Notes under the pieces: model-generated | Seen by the model: the letters and a program-made list of their open reading frames with translations, nothing else | What the model was told of the DNA's origin: nothing | Database searches by the model: none | DNA from: DASQVO01 sp035640715 | GTDB lineage: Bacteria > Actinomycetota > Actinomycetes > Streptosporangiales > Streptosporangiaceae | Assembly (NCBI GenBank): GCA_035640715.1 | Contig: DASQVO010000117.1 | Coordinates: 1-21,303 of the forward strand | Length of the DNA stretch: 21,303 bases | Reading direction: 5' to 3' | Shown: one piece after another, positions 14,318 through 21,303 of the stretch | Layout: each line of letters opens with the position of its first letter | How positions within the stretch are numbered: position 1 is the stretch's first letter | Position numbers and translations under genes: made by a program

Positions 14318-15211
14318 GTGCAGCAGCGGGATGGCGCGTGGGGCAGTACAGCGCACGAGGACGATGTGACCGCTGAGGCGATCCGGGCGGCCTCCGTCAT
14401 CGGTGGCTCCTCCCCCGGGAGAGCCGAGCCATGCGCAGTGCCGCACCAGGGCACCCGCGTGAACGCGGCCCCCGGGCAGACCGGGATGCTCCATCCACGG
14501 TGGCACCGGGTGGTGCTCAAGCTGTCCGGCGAGGCCTTCGCCGGCGCTGAGCCGCTCGGTATCTCCGCTGACGCCGTTGCGCACATCGCGGCGGAAGTGG
14601 TGTCGGCGGTGAAAGAGGGTGTAGAGGTAGCCGCTGTCGTCGGCGGCGGCAACATGTTCAGGGGCGCGGCGCTGTCCGAGCGGGGCATCGACCGCGCCCG
14701 CGCCGACTACATGGGCATGCTCGGCACGGTCATCAACTGCCTGGCGCTGCAGGACGTGCTGGAGAAGCTGGGCGTCGACACGCGTGTCCAGACCGCCATC
14801 ACGATGGGCCAGGTCGCTGAGCCCTACATCCCGCGGCGGGCTATCAGGCACCTGGAGAAGGGCAGGGTCGTCATTTTCGGCGCCGGGCTCGGCGCGCCTT
14901 TCTTCTCTACCGACACCTGCGCGGCGCAGCGGGCGCTGGAGATCGGCGCCGAGGCCGTCCTCAAGGGAACCGGCGTGGACGGTGTGTATGACGCTGACCC
15001 GCGGACGACGCCAGACGCGGTCCGGTTCGATCGCGTCGACTACGGTGAGGTCCTCAGCCGGGGGCTGAAGGTCATGGACGCCACCGCCGTCAGCCTCTGT
15101 ATGGACAACGGTCTCCCGATCGTTGTTTTCTCGCTGATGGGGCAGGGCAATGTCGTGCGGGCCATCCGCGGCGAGAAGGTGGGCACGCTCGTGTGCGCGG
15201 CGGGTAGCTGA
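14318..15211 (+). CDS. pyrH: UMP kinase with predicted N-terminal extension
   Basis: The GTG at 14318 has an excellent Shine-Dalgarno, AGGAGG at 14305-14310 with 7-nt spacing, and the frame is open from there (297 aa). The bacterial UMP kinase core begins only near residue 62 (WHRVVLKLSGEAFAG). The core has VVGGGNMFRG, then RARADYMGMLGTVINCLALQ, then TAITMGQVAEPYIPRRAIRHLEKGRVVIF, GAPFFSTDTCAAQRALEI, and GVDGVYDADPRT. It makes UDP from UMP (ATP-dependent, hexameric amino-acid-kinase fold) and feeds pyrimidine nucleotide pools. The usual length is about 240-260 aa. If the weakly preceded ATG 14489 were used, the protein would be about 240 aa. The extra 57-61 residues are Ala/Gly/Pro-rich with no recognisable domain. 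Confidence 0.95.
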   Translation: MQQRDGAWGSTAHEDDVTAEAIRAASVIGGSSPGRAEPCAVPHQGTRVNAAPGQTGMLHPRWHRVVLKLSGEAFAGAEPLGISADAVAHIAAEVVSAVKEGVEVAAVVGGGNMFRGAALSERGIDRARADYMGMLGTVINCLALQDVLEKLGVDTRVQTAITMGQVAEPYIPRRAIRHLEKGRVVIFGAGLGAPFFSTDTCAAQRALEIGAEAVLKGTGVDGVYDADPRTTPDAVRFDRVDYGEVLSRGLKVMDATAVSLCMDNGLPIVVFSLMGQGNVVRAIRGEKVGTLVCAAGS

Positions 15212-15215
15212 TCCC

Positions 15216-15244
15216 GTAGGCGAGGCGGGGGTACCCTCGCCTAC
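15216..15244 (+). terminator. Perfect 10-bp hairpin after pyrH
   Basis: GTAGGCGAGG (15216-15225) and CCTCGCCTAC (15235-15244) around a 9-nt loop, starting 5 bp after the pyrH stop. It probably terminates or attenuates transcription. Confidence 0.6.
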
Positions 15245-15274
15245 CTGGATAACGTGAACTCTGAAAAGACCCGA

Positions 15275-15295
15275 GCGTCATTCGGTGAATGACGC
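15275..15295 (+). promoter_or_regulatory. Perfect 9-bp hairpin in the frr upstream region
   Basis: GCGTCATTC (15275-15283), loop GGT, GAATGACGC (15287-15295), 36 bp before the frr ATG. It may be an mRNA regulatory stem, or a repressor site if frr has its own promoter. Confidence 0.45.
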
Positions 15296-15331
15296 GAACG
15301 TATGAAGGTACCGCCCTCCACAGGAGCTGCA

Positions 15332-15889
15332 ATGATTGACGACACCCTCCTCGACACAGAGGAGAAGATGCAGAAGGCGGTTGCGGTCGCCAGGGAAGAG
15401 TTCGCCGCGATCCGCACCGGCCGCGCGCATCCAGCGATGTTCAGCAAGATCACGGCCGAGTACTACGGGACGCCGGCACCGCTGAACCAGCTCGCGTCGT
15501 TCCACCTGCCCGAACCGCGGATGGTTATCGTCCAGCCATATGACAAGTCCTCCCTTGCGGCGATCGAGCGCGCTATCAGGGACAGTGACCTGGGCGTGAA
15601 CCCGTCCAACGACGGTTCCGTGATCCGCGTGGTCCTCCCGGAGCTGACCGAGGAGCGCAGGAAGGAATACATCCGCGTCGCGCGGCATAAGGCAGAGGAG
15701 AGCCGGGTCTCCATCAGGAATATCAGGAGGCACGGCAAGGACGCGCTCGACAAGCTCGTGAAGAACGGCGAGGCGGGCGAGGACGACGTGCGCCGGGCCG
15801 AGCGCGAACTCGAGGAGCTCACCCGGACCTATATCGAGCAGATCGACGAGCTTCTCAAGAACAAGGAAGCCGAGCTTCTCGAGGTCTGA
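15332..15889 (+). CDS. frr: Ribosome recycling factor
   Basis: 185 aa from ATG 15332, with AGGAG at 15322-15326; this is exactly the standard RRF length. The frame is open 10 codons further upstream, but that start lacks a ribosome binding site. Family blocks: MQKAVAVAREEFAAIRTGRAHPAMF, then YYGTPAPLNQLASF, then VIQPYDKSSLAAIERAI-like VQPYDKSS, DLGVNPSNDGSVIRVVLPELTEERR, VSIRNIRR, and the C-terminal helix ending KNKEAELLEV. RRF with EF-G splits post-termination ribosomes. Its TGA overlaps the cdsA ATG (TGATG at 15887-15891), so cdsA is translationally coupled to it. Confidence 0.97.
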   Translation: MIDDTLLDTEEKMQKAVAVAREEFAAIRTGRAHPAMFSKITAEYYGTPAPLNQLASFHLPEPRMVIVQPYDKSSLAAIERAIRDSDLGVNPSNDGSVIRVVLPELTEERRKEYIRVARHKAEESRVSIRNIRRHGKDALDKLVKNGEAGEDDVRRAERELEELTRTYIEQIDELLKNKEAELLEV

Positions 15890-16947
15890 TGGACTTCGGC
15901 GACTGGTCAGGCGATGCTGGCGGCATGCGGCAGCGGTCGGCACTGAGCGCGGGCGATGTCCCGGAGCGGGACGCCCGGCACCCTGCGGACCACGATGCGC
16001 CGCAGCCTGACAGGCGGCTCGCGGGCGAGGAAGGACAGGGACCCGGGGCCCGGGGTATGCGGCAGCGCCCGAACCAGGACGAGGGAGAGCCGGCGAAGCA
16101 GGCCGGGGAGTCGCCGAAGCAGGGCGTTACGCCGAGCCGCTCCGGGCGGAATCTCCCGGTCGCGGCCGGGGTGGGGCTGCTGCTGGGCGGCCTCGCGCTG
16201 CTCACGCTGTTCACGGTGAAGGCCACCTTCCTCGCCTTCATGGCTGTCGCCGCCGCTGTCGCGCTGTGGGAGATGAGCCGCGCACTGGGCTCGCGCGGGA
16301 TTGGTGCGCCGGTCATCCCCATCGCGCTCGGCGGTGCCGCGCTATGGGCGTGTGAATACTGGGTCAGCAACCGCGCGGTGCTCGCCGCGCTTGTCATCAC
16401 CGTCGTCGTGATACTTGCCTGGCGGCTGCCCGGCGGGACCGACGGCTATCTGCGTGACGTGATGGCCGGGATATTCGTCCTGGTGTACGTGCCGCTGCTG
16501 GCGGTGTTCATCGTCGCGATGCTGGCTCCCGCCGACGGCGCGCGGCGGGTTCTCTTGTTTATCATCCTCACCATCTGCAGCGACATCGGCGGCTATTTCG
16601 CCGGCAGCCTGCTGGGCAAGCACCCGATGGCCCAGGTCATCAGCCCGAACAAGACCTGGGAGGGGCTCACGGGCTCAGTTCTCGCCTGCCTGGCGGCCGG
16701 TGCCATCCTTCTCCCGGTCCTGCTGGGCGGGCACGTCTGGCAGGGCGTGCTGATCGGTGCGGGGGCGGTTTCCTCGGCGACCCTCGGCGACCTGACCGAG
16801 TCGGCGATCAAGCGGGACCTGAAGATCAAGGACATGGGGTCAGTGCTGCCCGGCCATGGCGGAATCCTGGACCGGATCGACTCCCTGCTCGTCAGCGCCC
16901 CGGTGACCTGGCTGCTGCTGGCCGTCTTCCTGCACGGCAGTTCTTAG
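15889..16947 (+). CDS. cdsA: Phosphatidate cytidylyltransferase (CDP-diacylglycerol synthase)
   Basis: 352 aa, starting in the TGATG overlap with frr. Residues about 1-85 form a hydrophilic, charged, Arg/Gln/Asp-rich cytoplasmic extension. After it come about eight hydrophobic segments, beginning with VAAGVGLLLGGLALLTLF. The C-terminal CdsA signature is intact: SAIKRDLKIKDMGSVLPGHGGILDRID (about 305-331), with the metal/CDP-binding Asp and His-Gly-Gly residues. Before it, SDIGGYFAGSLLGKHPMAQVISPNKTWEG is the conserved family block. The enzyme makes CDP-diacylglycerol from phosphatidic acid and CTP at the membrane, the precursor of PI, PG and cardiolipin. It converges with a gene on the other strand, 37 bp away. 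Confidence 0.95.
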   Translation: MDFGDWSGDAGGMRQRSALSAGDVPERDARHPADHDAPQPDRRLAGEEGQGPGARGMRQRPNQDEGEPAKQAGESPKQGVTPSRSGRNLPVAAGVGLLLGGLALLTLFTVKATFLAFMAVAAAVALWEMSRALGSRGIGAPVIPIALGGAALWACEYWVSNRAVLAALVITVVVILAWRLPGGTDGYLRDVMAGIFVLVYVPLLAVFIVAMLAPADGARRVLLFIILTICSDIGGYFAGSLLGKHPMAQVISPNKTWEGLTGSVLACLAAGAILLPVLLGGHVWQGVLIGAGAVSSATLGDLTESAIKRDLKIKDMGSVLPGHGGILDRIDSLLVSAPVTWLLLAVFLHGSS

Positions 16948-16984
16948 CGCCACCAGGGAGCCCGGGGAGCGTTATCCATCCCGC

Positions 16985-18091
16985 CTACGTACTGATGATC
17001 CAGCTTCTGCGCTGCGCGGCGAGCTGGGAGACCAGGCTCGCCGACCCGTGGTCCTTGGCAACCAGCCGTTCCCGCTCGGTGATCGGCACGACCCACAGCC
17101 AGCGCACCGGATCCCCGCCGAAAGCGAAGCCGGACAGGTCCGGGGGATCCGCCCCGGGCAGCGCGCCCGGCTCGTCGAGGAGGAGCACCGCCTCACCGCC
17201 GCCGCCGAGCGGGAATGTGGCCGGTTCGTGGTACCAGCGGACGCTGTGACCGGCGCCGAACCAGGTCACCGTCCGCCACGGGTACGGAGCCAGCCACAGG
17301 AAGACCCGCGCGGCCTGGGCGCTCGGCATCGTGGTCGCCATCGCGAGCTCGATCCTGGCGTAGGACGCGGGATCCTCGACGAACTGCTCAACCACGGGCA
17401 TGCGCTGGCAGCTCATCCCCACAGTGGACAGCACCGTGTACGGGCGGCCCGCGGTCGGCGGTCGCTCGGACACCCCTGCCATCGGCTGCTTCCCCATCGA
17501 GGTGTCCCAGTAATGGCCTCCGGGCCCGAGCCGGGACATCAGGTGCCCGAGCACGCCCTGCTGGAAGACACCCCATGACCGCTCGTCGCGCCGCCACTGC
17601 CAGTAGGTCCTGGCCCGGTCCACACGCGGCCCTAGCCCTTCCATGGCGTCATCCAGCGACCAGCCGAACGGCGTCTGGCCTATGATGTCCCTGCTGTAGC
17701 CGGGCATTCCGCGGCTGGCGTCGGACCAGCCGGGGATCACCGCGAGGAGCTTGCCGTTCTCCAGCACCGCGACCCCGTCGCCCTCCTCGAACCACAGCGC
17801 CTCAAGCACGGCGGGATCCATCGGCGGCCGGCCCTCCGGCAGCTTGGTATGGGCCGCCGGCATGACCGGGGCCTGCCCGGCATTGATCCTGCTGAGGTCG
17901 GTGCTGAGCGGCGCCTGCTGGTGATTGGCGATCCATGTCGCCGCGATCGCGGACGTATTGTCATGAAGATAGGCGGCCGTCGTCACGCCGTCGTATTCCA
18001 CCGTGAGCCGGCGGCTCTCATACGGGTTCACACTCTCGAGCAGCATCCCTGGCTGCCGCGACCCCGCGGACAGGCGGCGCAACGTCGGCAT
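16985..18091 (-). CDS. Suppressor-of-fused (SUFU) domain protein
   Basis: 368 aa from ATG 18089-18091; another in-frame ATG follows 15 codons later (18046). The C-terminal portion (about 180-365) has the SUFU pattern: TVLSTVGMSCQRMP, then ARIELAMATTMPS, WLAPYPWRTVTWFGAGHSV, a LLLDEPGALP stretch and WLWVVPITERERLVAKDHGSASLVSQL. The N-terminal half (about 30-175) is a second globular region with no signal peptide. It contains VAVLENGKLLAVIPGWSD and a Trp-rich block. In bacteria these proteins are often immunity or suppressor proteins of toxin systems, or have unknown roles. No toxin gene is adjacent here. It is divergent from rlmN (132-bp shared promoter region) and convergent with cdsA. Confidence 0.75.
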   Translation of the reverse strand: MPTLRRLSAGSRQPGMLLESVNPYESRRLTVEYDGVTTAAYLHDNTSAIAATWIANHQQAPLSTDLSRINAGQAPVMPAAHTKLPEGRPPMDPAVLEALWFEEGDGVAVLENGKLLAVIPGWSDASRGMPGYSRDIIGQTPFGWSLDDAMEGLGPRVDRARTYWQWRRDERSWGVFQQGVLGHLMSRLGPGGHYWDTSMGKQPMAGVSERPPTAGRPYTVLSTVGMSCQRMPVVEQFVEDPASYARIELAMATTMPSAQAARVFLWLAPYPWRTVTWFGAGHSVRWYHEPATFPLGGGGEAVLLLDEPGALPGADPPDLSGFAFGGDPVRWLWVVPITERERLVAKDHGSASLVSQLAAQRRSWIIST

Positions 18092-18223
18092 GCAATGAAT
18101 CTACGCCAATCGCAATAGCGCACCGTGCGCCCGGGCGACATTGTTAGGCTCCCGCAAGCGCCTATCCTGAACTTTTACGTGGAGCGTTAGAGAGACACTG
18201 GTTAATCAGCTGAACGGAGAGTT
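18092..18223 (+). promoter_or_regulatory. Divergent promoter region with candidate rlmN promoter
   Basis: TTGTTA (18141-18146) and TATCCT (18163-18168) are 16 bp apart, a reasonable sigma-70-type promoter reading towards rlmN. The rlmN start is preceded by GGAGAG. Confidence 0.5.
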
Positions 18224-19381
18224 GTGTCACCTAGTCACTCTGCTGCACCGCCTGCGGCGGCCGGGCTGCCCATGGTCGGCGGCGCGGCGCCGCGAGGCGG
18301 GCAGGCCGGGCGGCTGAGGCCGCCGCGTCATCTGGCCGACCTGGGCCCCGCCGCGCGCCGCGCGGCGGTCGCCGAGCTTGGCGAGCGCCCGTTCCGCGCC
18401 GACCAGCTCTCCCGGCAGTATTTCGTGCGGCTTGCCGACGACCCCGACGAGATGACCGACCTGCCGCAGCCGATCCGGCGCGAGCTGGCGGACGCGCTGC
18501 TGCCGCGGCTGCTGACCGCCGAGCGCGAGCTCGTGTGCGACGGCGGCACGACCCGGAAGACCCTGTGGCGGGCCTTCGACGGCGCCTACGTGGAGTCTGT
18601 GCTGATGCGCTATCCCGGCCGGGTCACCATGTGCGTCTCCTCGCAGGCCGGCTGCGGGATGGCCTGCCCGTTCTGCGCGACCGGGCAAGCGGGGCTGACC
18701 CGTAACCTGTCCACCGCCGAGATCGTGGAGCAGGTTATGGCTGGCGCCCGTGCGCTCGCCAGGGATCAGGTGCCGGGCGGCCCTGGCCGGGTGTCCAACG
18801 TGGTGTTCATGGGGATGGGCGAGCCGCTGGCCAACTACCGGAGCGTGCTGGAGGCGGTTCGCAGGCTCACCGAGCCGCCGCCGGCCGGGCTGGGTATCTC
18901 ACAGCGTTCCGTCACGGTGTCGACGGTAGGCCTCGTTCCGGCGATCGGCCGGCTCGCGGCGGAAGGGCTGTCGGTGACGCTGGCGGTGTCGCTGCACGCT
19001 CCCGACGACGAGGCCAGGGACGAGCTGGTGCCGGTGAACCGGCGCTGGAAGGTGGCCGAGGTGCTGGCCGCGGCGTGGGACTACGCCGAGGCGACCGGCC
19101 GCCGCGTATCCATCGAGTACGCGCTGATCCGCGACGTCAACGACCAGGCCTGGCGGGCGGACCTGCTCGCCGGGCTGCTGGCCGGCCGCCTGGCGCATGT
19201 CAACCTGATCCCGCTCAACCCGACGCCCGGGTCGAGATGGACGGCGTCCCGGCCTGCCGTGCAGGACGAGTTCGTCAGGAGGCTCGAAGCCCGCGGCGTG
19301 CCCGTGACCGTCCGCGACACCCGGGGCAGGGAGATCGACGGTGCCTGCGGCCAGCTCGCCGCTAGTGCTGGCCCGGCCTAA
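18224..19381 (+). CDS. rlmN: Dual-specificity RNA methyltransferase RlmN (23S rRNA A2503 / tRNA A37)
   Basis: 385 aa from GTG 18224 with GGAGAG upstream. The first roughly 40 residues are an Ala/Gly/Pro/Arg-rich extension before PRHLADLGPAARRAAVAELGERPFRADQLSRQYF. The radical-SAM cluster is C144-GMA-C148-PF-C151. Further blocks are NVVFMGMGEPLANY, QRSVTVSTVGLVP, AVSLHAPDDEARDELVPVNRRW, SIEYALIRDVNDQ and HVNLIPLNPTPGSRW. The methyl-carrying Cys is C375 (DGACGQLA). The enzyme makes 2-methyladenosine at A2503 of 23S rRNA and at A37 of some tRNAs. The gene follows cdsA in many actinobacteria, so the position is normal, with the SUFU gene inserted between them. Confidence 0.96.
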   Translation: MSPSHSAAPPAAAGLPMVGGAAPRGGQAGRLRPPRHLADLGPAARRAAVAELGERPFRADQLSRQYFVRLADDPDEMTDLPQPIRRELADALLPRLLTAERELVCDGGTTRKTLWRAFDGAYVESVLMRYPGRVTMCVSSQAGCGMACPFCATGQAGLTRNLSTAEIVEQVMAGARALARDQVPGGPGRVSNVVFMGMGEPLANYRSVLEAVRRLTEPPPAGLGISQRSVTVSTVGLVPAIGRLAAEGLSVTLAVSLHAPDDEARDELVPVNRRWKVAEVLAAAWDYAEATGRRVSIEYALIRDVNDQAWRADLLAGLLAGRLAHVNLIPLNPTPGSRWTASRPAVQDEFVRRLEARGVPVTVRDTRGREIDGACGQLAASAGPA

Positions 19382-19435
19382 TCTGTCACCAGCTCTCGTT
19401 CGGCCGATTGGTCCTTGATCTTTGGAGGCGCAGCG

Positions 19436-20299
19436 TTGCCTGGCGTGTCGTGGAGAGCCGCCCTGGCCCGGGGGCAGCGAGCACTGTCGCAGCGCGCCGT
19501 GCACTGGGCATGGCAGGCTGCGCAGCGGGCGGGGGCGGTGACCGCGGACAGCCCGGCGGGACGCGGGTTCGCCGCGTTCGGGCGGGGGTCGATCCTTGCT
19601 TTCCCGCCCGGCGCCATCTTCGGCGAGCGGTGGATCGAGGTCGGTGCCGACACGGTCGTCGGTAAGCACGTGACGATGTCCGCGGGCACGGTGCCCGGGC
19701 AGGACCTCGGTGCCGTTCCGCTGCTGCGGATCGGCGACCGCTGCGTGATCGGCCGCGGCTCGCACATCGTCGCGCACGCTTCGATCGTGATCGGCGACGA
19801 TGTGTACACCGGCCCGTACGTCTACATCACCGACCAGAATCACGGCTACGCGGATCCCGAGGTCCCGATCGGGCGGCAGTGGCCGGCGAACGCCGCCGTG
19901 TCGATTGGCGCGGGAAGCTGGCTGGGGGCTGGCGCGGTCGTGCTGCCGGGCGCCAGCATCGGGCGCAACGTCGTTGTCGCGGCCGGGTCGGTCGTGCGGG
20001 GCCGTGTCCCCGACCGCTGCGTGGTGGCCGGCGTTCCCGCGAAGGTTATCCGCTCCTATGTGGCCGGCGACGGATGGCTGCCGCCGCTGCGCCCCGGCGG
20101 CATCCGGCCGCTGCCGGCCGACGCTGGCGAGCCGCCCGCCGGGCCGGATTCGCCGATCGACGGCTTTGCCGATCCGGGGCTCACTGATCCAGGGCTCACT
20201 GACGCGGGCCTGGCGGATGCCGGGGTCGCGGAGACCGGGCCGCTAGCCGACGCGCAGCGCGTCGAGGGCATCACGGAGCCGCCCGACCCGGTGTTCTAG
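19436..20299 (+). CDS. Left-handed beta-helix (hexapeptide) acyltransferase with repeat tail
   Basis: I chose TTG 19436, because GGAGG (19424-19428) lies 7 nt upstream; TTG 19415 and GTG 19445 are the alternatives. The product is 287 aa. Residues about 40-200 show hexapeptide repeats ([LIV]-G-x-x): IEVGADTVVGKHVTMSAG, LRIGDRCVIGRGSHIVAHASIVIGDD, then DQNHGYADP (putative catalytic His), SIGAGSWLGAGAVVLPGASIGRNVVVAAGSVV and VVAGVPAKVIRSY. This is the maa/WbbJ-type O-acetyltransferase family acting on sugars or cell-surface glycans. The acceptor is unknown. The last 45 residues contain a five-unit degenerate repeat. The 3' end overlaps the response regulator gene on the opposite strand by 57 bp. 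It is 54 bp downstream of rlmN. Confidence 0.85.
   Translation: MPGVSWRAALARGQRALSQRAVHWAWQAAQRAGAVTADSPAGRGFAAFGRGSILAFPPGAIFGERWIEVGADTVVGKHVTMSAGTVPGQDLGAVPLLRIGDRCVIGRGSHIVAHASIVIGDDVYTGPYVYITDQNHGYADPEVPIGRQWPANAAVSIGAGSWLGAGAVVLPGASIGRNVVVAAGSVVRGRVPDRCVVAGVPAKVIRSYVAGDGWLPPLRPGGIRPLPADAGEPPAGPDSPIDGFADPGLTDPGLTDAGLADAGVAETGPLADAQRVEGITEPPDPVF
20171..20245 (+). repeat. Five degenerate 15-bp tandem repeats in the acyltransferase tail
   Basis: Units starting GATCCGGGGCTCACT at 20171, 20186, 20201, 20216 and 20231. They encode DPGLT, DPGLT, DAGLA, DAGVA and ETGPL. The repeat region extends into the 3' end of the opposing response regulator gene. Confidence 0.85.
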
Positions 20300-21031
20300 C
20301 TGGGCGGCACAGTCGGCCAGTACGGTATCCGCGCTGACCGCGGACTGAGCGCAGAGCACGCCCACCAGGTCCTCCACCGCGGCAAGCCGGCCCGACAGCT
20401 CGAGCAGCAGCGGCTGCGCGCCGCCACTTCGCACATCGTCGGCCTGCCCGGCCTGCCCGGGCTCGGTGGCGCGGTCAGGCGCGCCCGCGGCGCCAGCGTT
20501 CTCGTCGGCCGTATCGCCGGGCGCGGTTCCGGGTACTGTCGCCCCGCCGGCGTTCGTCATCGCCCGGCGGGCAGCCTCCCGGTTGAGCTCCAGGCCGACA
20601 TCGAGCTGGTTCCGCAGCAGCTCGGCCTGCTCGCGCAGCTGCCGGTTCTTCATGTAGAGCTCGACGAAGACCGATACTTTGGCGCGCAGCACCCACGGGT
20701 CGAACGGCTTGGAGATGTAGTCCACCGCCCCGGCCGCGTAGCCGCGGAACGCGTGGTCCGGCTCCGAACTGGCCGCCGTCAGGAAGATGATCGGGACGTC
20801 ACGGGTCCTGGGCCGCCGCTTGATGTGCGCGGCGGTCTCGAAGCCGTCCATGCCCGGCATCACCACGTCCAGCAGGATGACGGCGAACTCGTCGACGAGC
20901 AGCGCCTTCAGCGCTTCCTCGCCGGAACGGACGGGTACCAGGACCTGGTTCAGGGAGGACAGGATCGCCTCAAGCGCGACCAGGTTCTCGGCGCGGTCGT
21001 CGACCAGCAGGATCCGTGCCTTGTACGTCAA
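20243..21031 (-). CDS. Single-receiver response regulator with coiled-coil tail
   Basis: 262 aa from TTG 21029-21031, with AAGGAG (plus-strand CTCCTT 21040-21045) 8 nt upstream. The CheY-like receiver (about 1-120) has acidic D11/D12, phospho-acceptor D55 (VILLDVVMPGMDG), T85 (IIFLTAASS) and K108 (DYISKPFDP). A helical segment follows (YMKNRQLREQAELLRNQLDVGLEL, likely coiled coil), then an Ala/Gly-rich linker and a Leu-rich helix ending RVGRLRDALDALRVG. There is no DNA-binding, GGDEF or phosphatase output domain, so it probably signals by protein contact. The start lies inside the stop of a 37-codon ORF (TTGA), itself overlapping the hybrid kinase end, so the three are one operon. Confidence 0.9.
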   Translation of the reverse strand: MTYKARILLVDDRAENLVALEAILSSLNQVLVPVRSGEEALKALLVDEFAVILLDVVMPGMDGFETAAHIKRRPRTRDVPIIFLTAASSEPDHAFRGYAAGAVDYISKPFDPWVLRAKVSVFVELYMKNRQLREQAELLRNQLDVGLELNREAARRAMTNAGGATVPGTAPGDTADENAGAAGAPDRATEPGQAGQADDVRSGGAQPLLLELSGRLAAVEDLVGVLCAQSAVSADTVLADCAAQLEHRVGRLRDALDALRVG

Positions 21032-21141
21032 CTCGGGAGCTCCTTCGGCAGGATGCGCAGGCCGCCATTGGCGAGCAGGCGCTCGCCGGTGCTGGCCGCC
21101 AGGTCGTGGATCGCGGCGTTATGGTGGCCCAGCCGCCTCAT
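21028..21141 (-). CDS. 37-aa ORF bridging the hybrid kinase and the response regulator
   Basis: ATG 21139-21141 overlaps the upstream stop (ATGA), and the TGA at 21028-21030 overlaps the response-regulator TTG (TTGA). The peptide begins MRRLGHHNAAIHDLAASTGE and ends LRILPKELPS. The Shine-Dalgarno of the next gene is inside it, encoding the Lys-Glu-Leu near its end. It may act mainly in translational coupling. I know no family for it. No strong ribosome binding site precedes its ATG, so coupling from the upstream stop would be needed. Confidence 0.45.
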   Translation of the reverse strand: MRRLGHHNAAIHDLAASTGERLLANGGLRILPKELPS

Positions 21142-21303
21142 CGCGCGGCAGCCCGTTCGAGACAGGCCCGCATGACGGCCAGCAGGTGTCCGGTGTCCAC
21201 GGGCTTGGTGATGTAGTCGGTGGCACCCGACGCGATGCTCTTCTCCCTGTCGCCCTTCATCGCCTTCGCGGTCACCGCGATGATCGGCAGGTCCGCGAAC
21301 TGC
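21138..21303 (-). CDS. C-terminal receiver domain of a hybrid sensor kinase or response regulator (5' part outside window)
   Basis: The last 55 codons are visible, ending at TGA 21138-21140. They read FADLPIIAVTAKAMKGDREK, then SGATDYITKPVDTGHLLAVMRACL. This is the beta-4 to alpha-5 part of a receiver domain, with T of VTAKAM and K of ITKPVD as the conserved switch and lysine residues. The pattern ALTAKAMKGDREKCLEAGASDYIxKPVD is typical of the C-terminal receivers of hybrid histidine kinases, but a free-standing regulator cannot be excluded. It is upstream of, and on the same strand as, the 37-codon ORF and the single-receiver response regulator. Confidence 0.85.
   Translation of the reverse strand, partial: QFADLPIIAVTAKAMKGDREKSIASGATDYITKPVDTGHLLAVMRACLERAAAR

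Overview
The window is high-GC DNA from an actinomycete chromosome. The evidence is the base composition, the frequent GTG and TTG starts, the long G/C-ending codon runs, and a conserved gene order: yraN-yifB-dprA, a XerC-type recombinase, then rpsB-tsf-pyrH-frr-cdsA-rlmN. As recalled, this order is shared with Mycobacterium and Streptomyces. A Streptosporangiales-like actinomycete is plausible, but genus cannot be set from sequence alone.

Layout. (1) 1-3349, plus strand: a tight yraN(3' part)-yifB-dprA operon with abutting or overlapping starts and stops (nuclease-like protein, ComM/YifB AAA+ ATPase, DNA-processing protein A). (2) 3495-3875, minus: an Hsp15-like S4 RNA-binding protein. (3) 4109-5209, plus: tyrosine recombinase XerC with all catalytic residues. 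(4) 5210 to about 10700: an accessory island. It holds a secreted ricin-B lectin in less GC-rich DNA, a decayed transposase end, an IS5-type insertion sequence with one in-frame stop, a ribbon-helix-helix/antitoxin-like gene behind a perfect 11-4-11 palindrome, a SAM methyltransferase, a small 77-aa protein whose ribosome binding site and start are tandemly duplicated, and an alditol oxidase. (5) 10841-11704: an aldo/keto reductase ending in a strong hairpin. (6) 12064-16947: the translation/lipid block rpsB (S2), tsf (EF-Ts), pyrH (UMP kinase), frr (ribosome recycling factor), cdsA (CDP-diacylglycerol synthase), with hairpins in most gaps. (7) 16985-18091, minus: a suppressor-of-fused domain protein, divergent from rlmN (18224-19381). 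(8) 19436-20299: a hexapeptide acyltransferase with a 15-bp-repeat tail, overlapping tail-to-tail with a response regulator (20243-21031, minus). That regulator lies downstream of a hybrid kinase or receiver protein (its 3' end at 21138), and a 37-codon ORF bridges the two by stop/start overlaps.

The core genes act in DNA uptake and recombination, chromosome-dimer resolution, translation, pyrimidine nucleotide supply and phospholipid synthesis. The most interesting material is in the island between xerC and rpsB, in the small coupled ORF at the right end, and in several unusual extensions (DprA linker, PyrH N-terminus, acyltransferase tail). I see no tRNA, rRNA or CRISPR array, and no clear new multi-gene system. 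The nearest candidate is the palindrome-controlled antitoxin-like gene with what may be a broken toxin.
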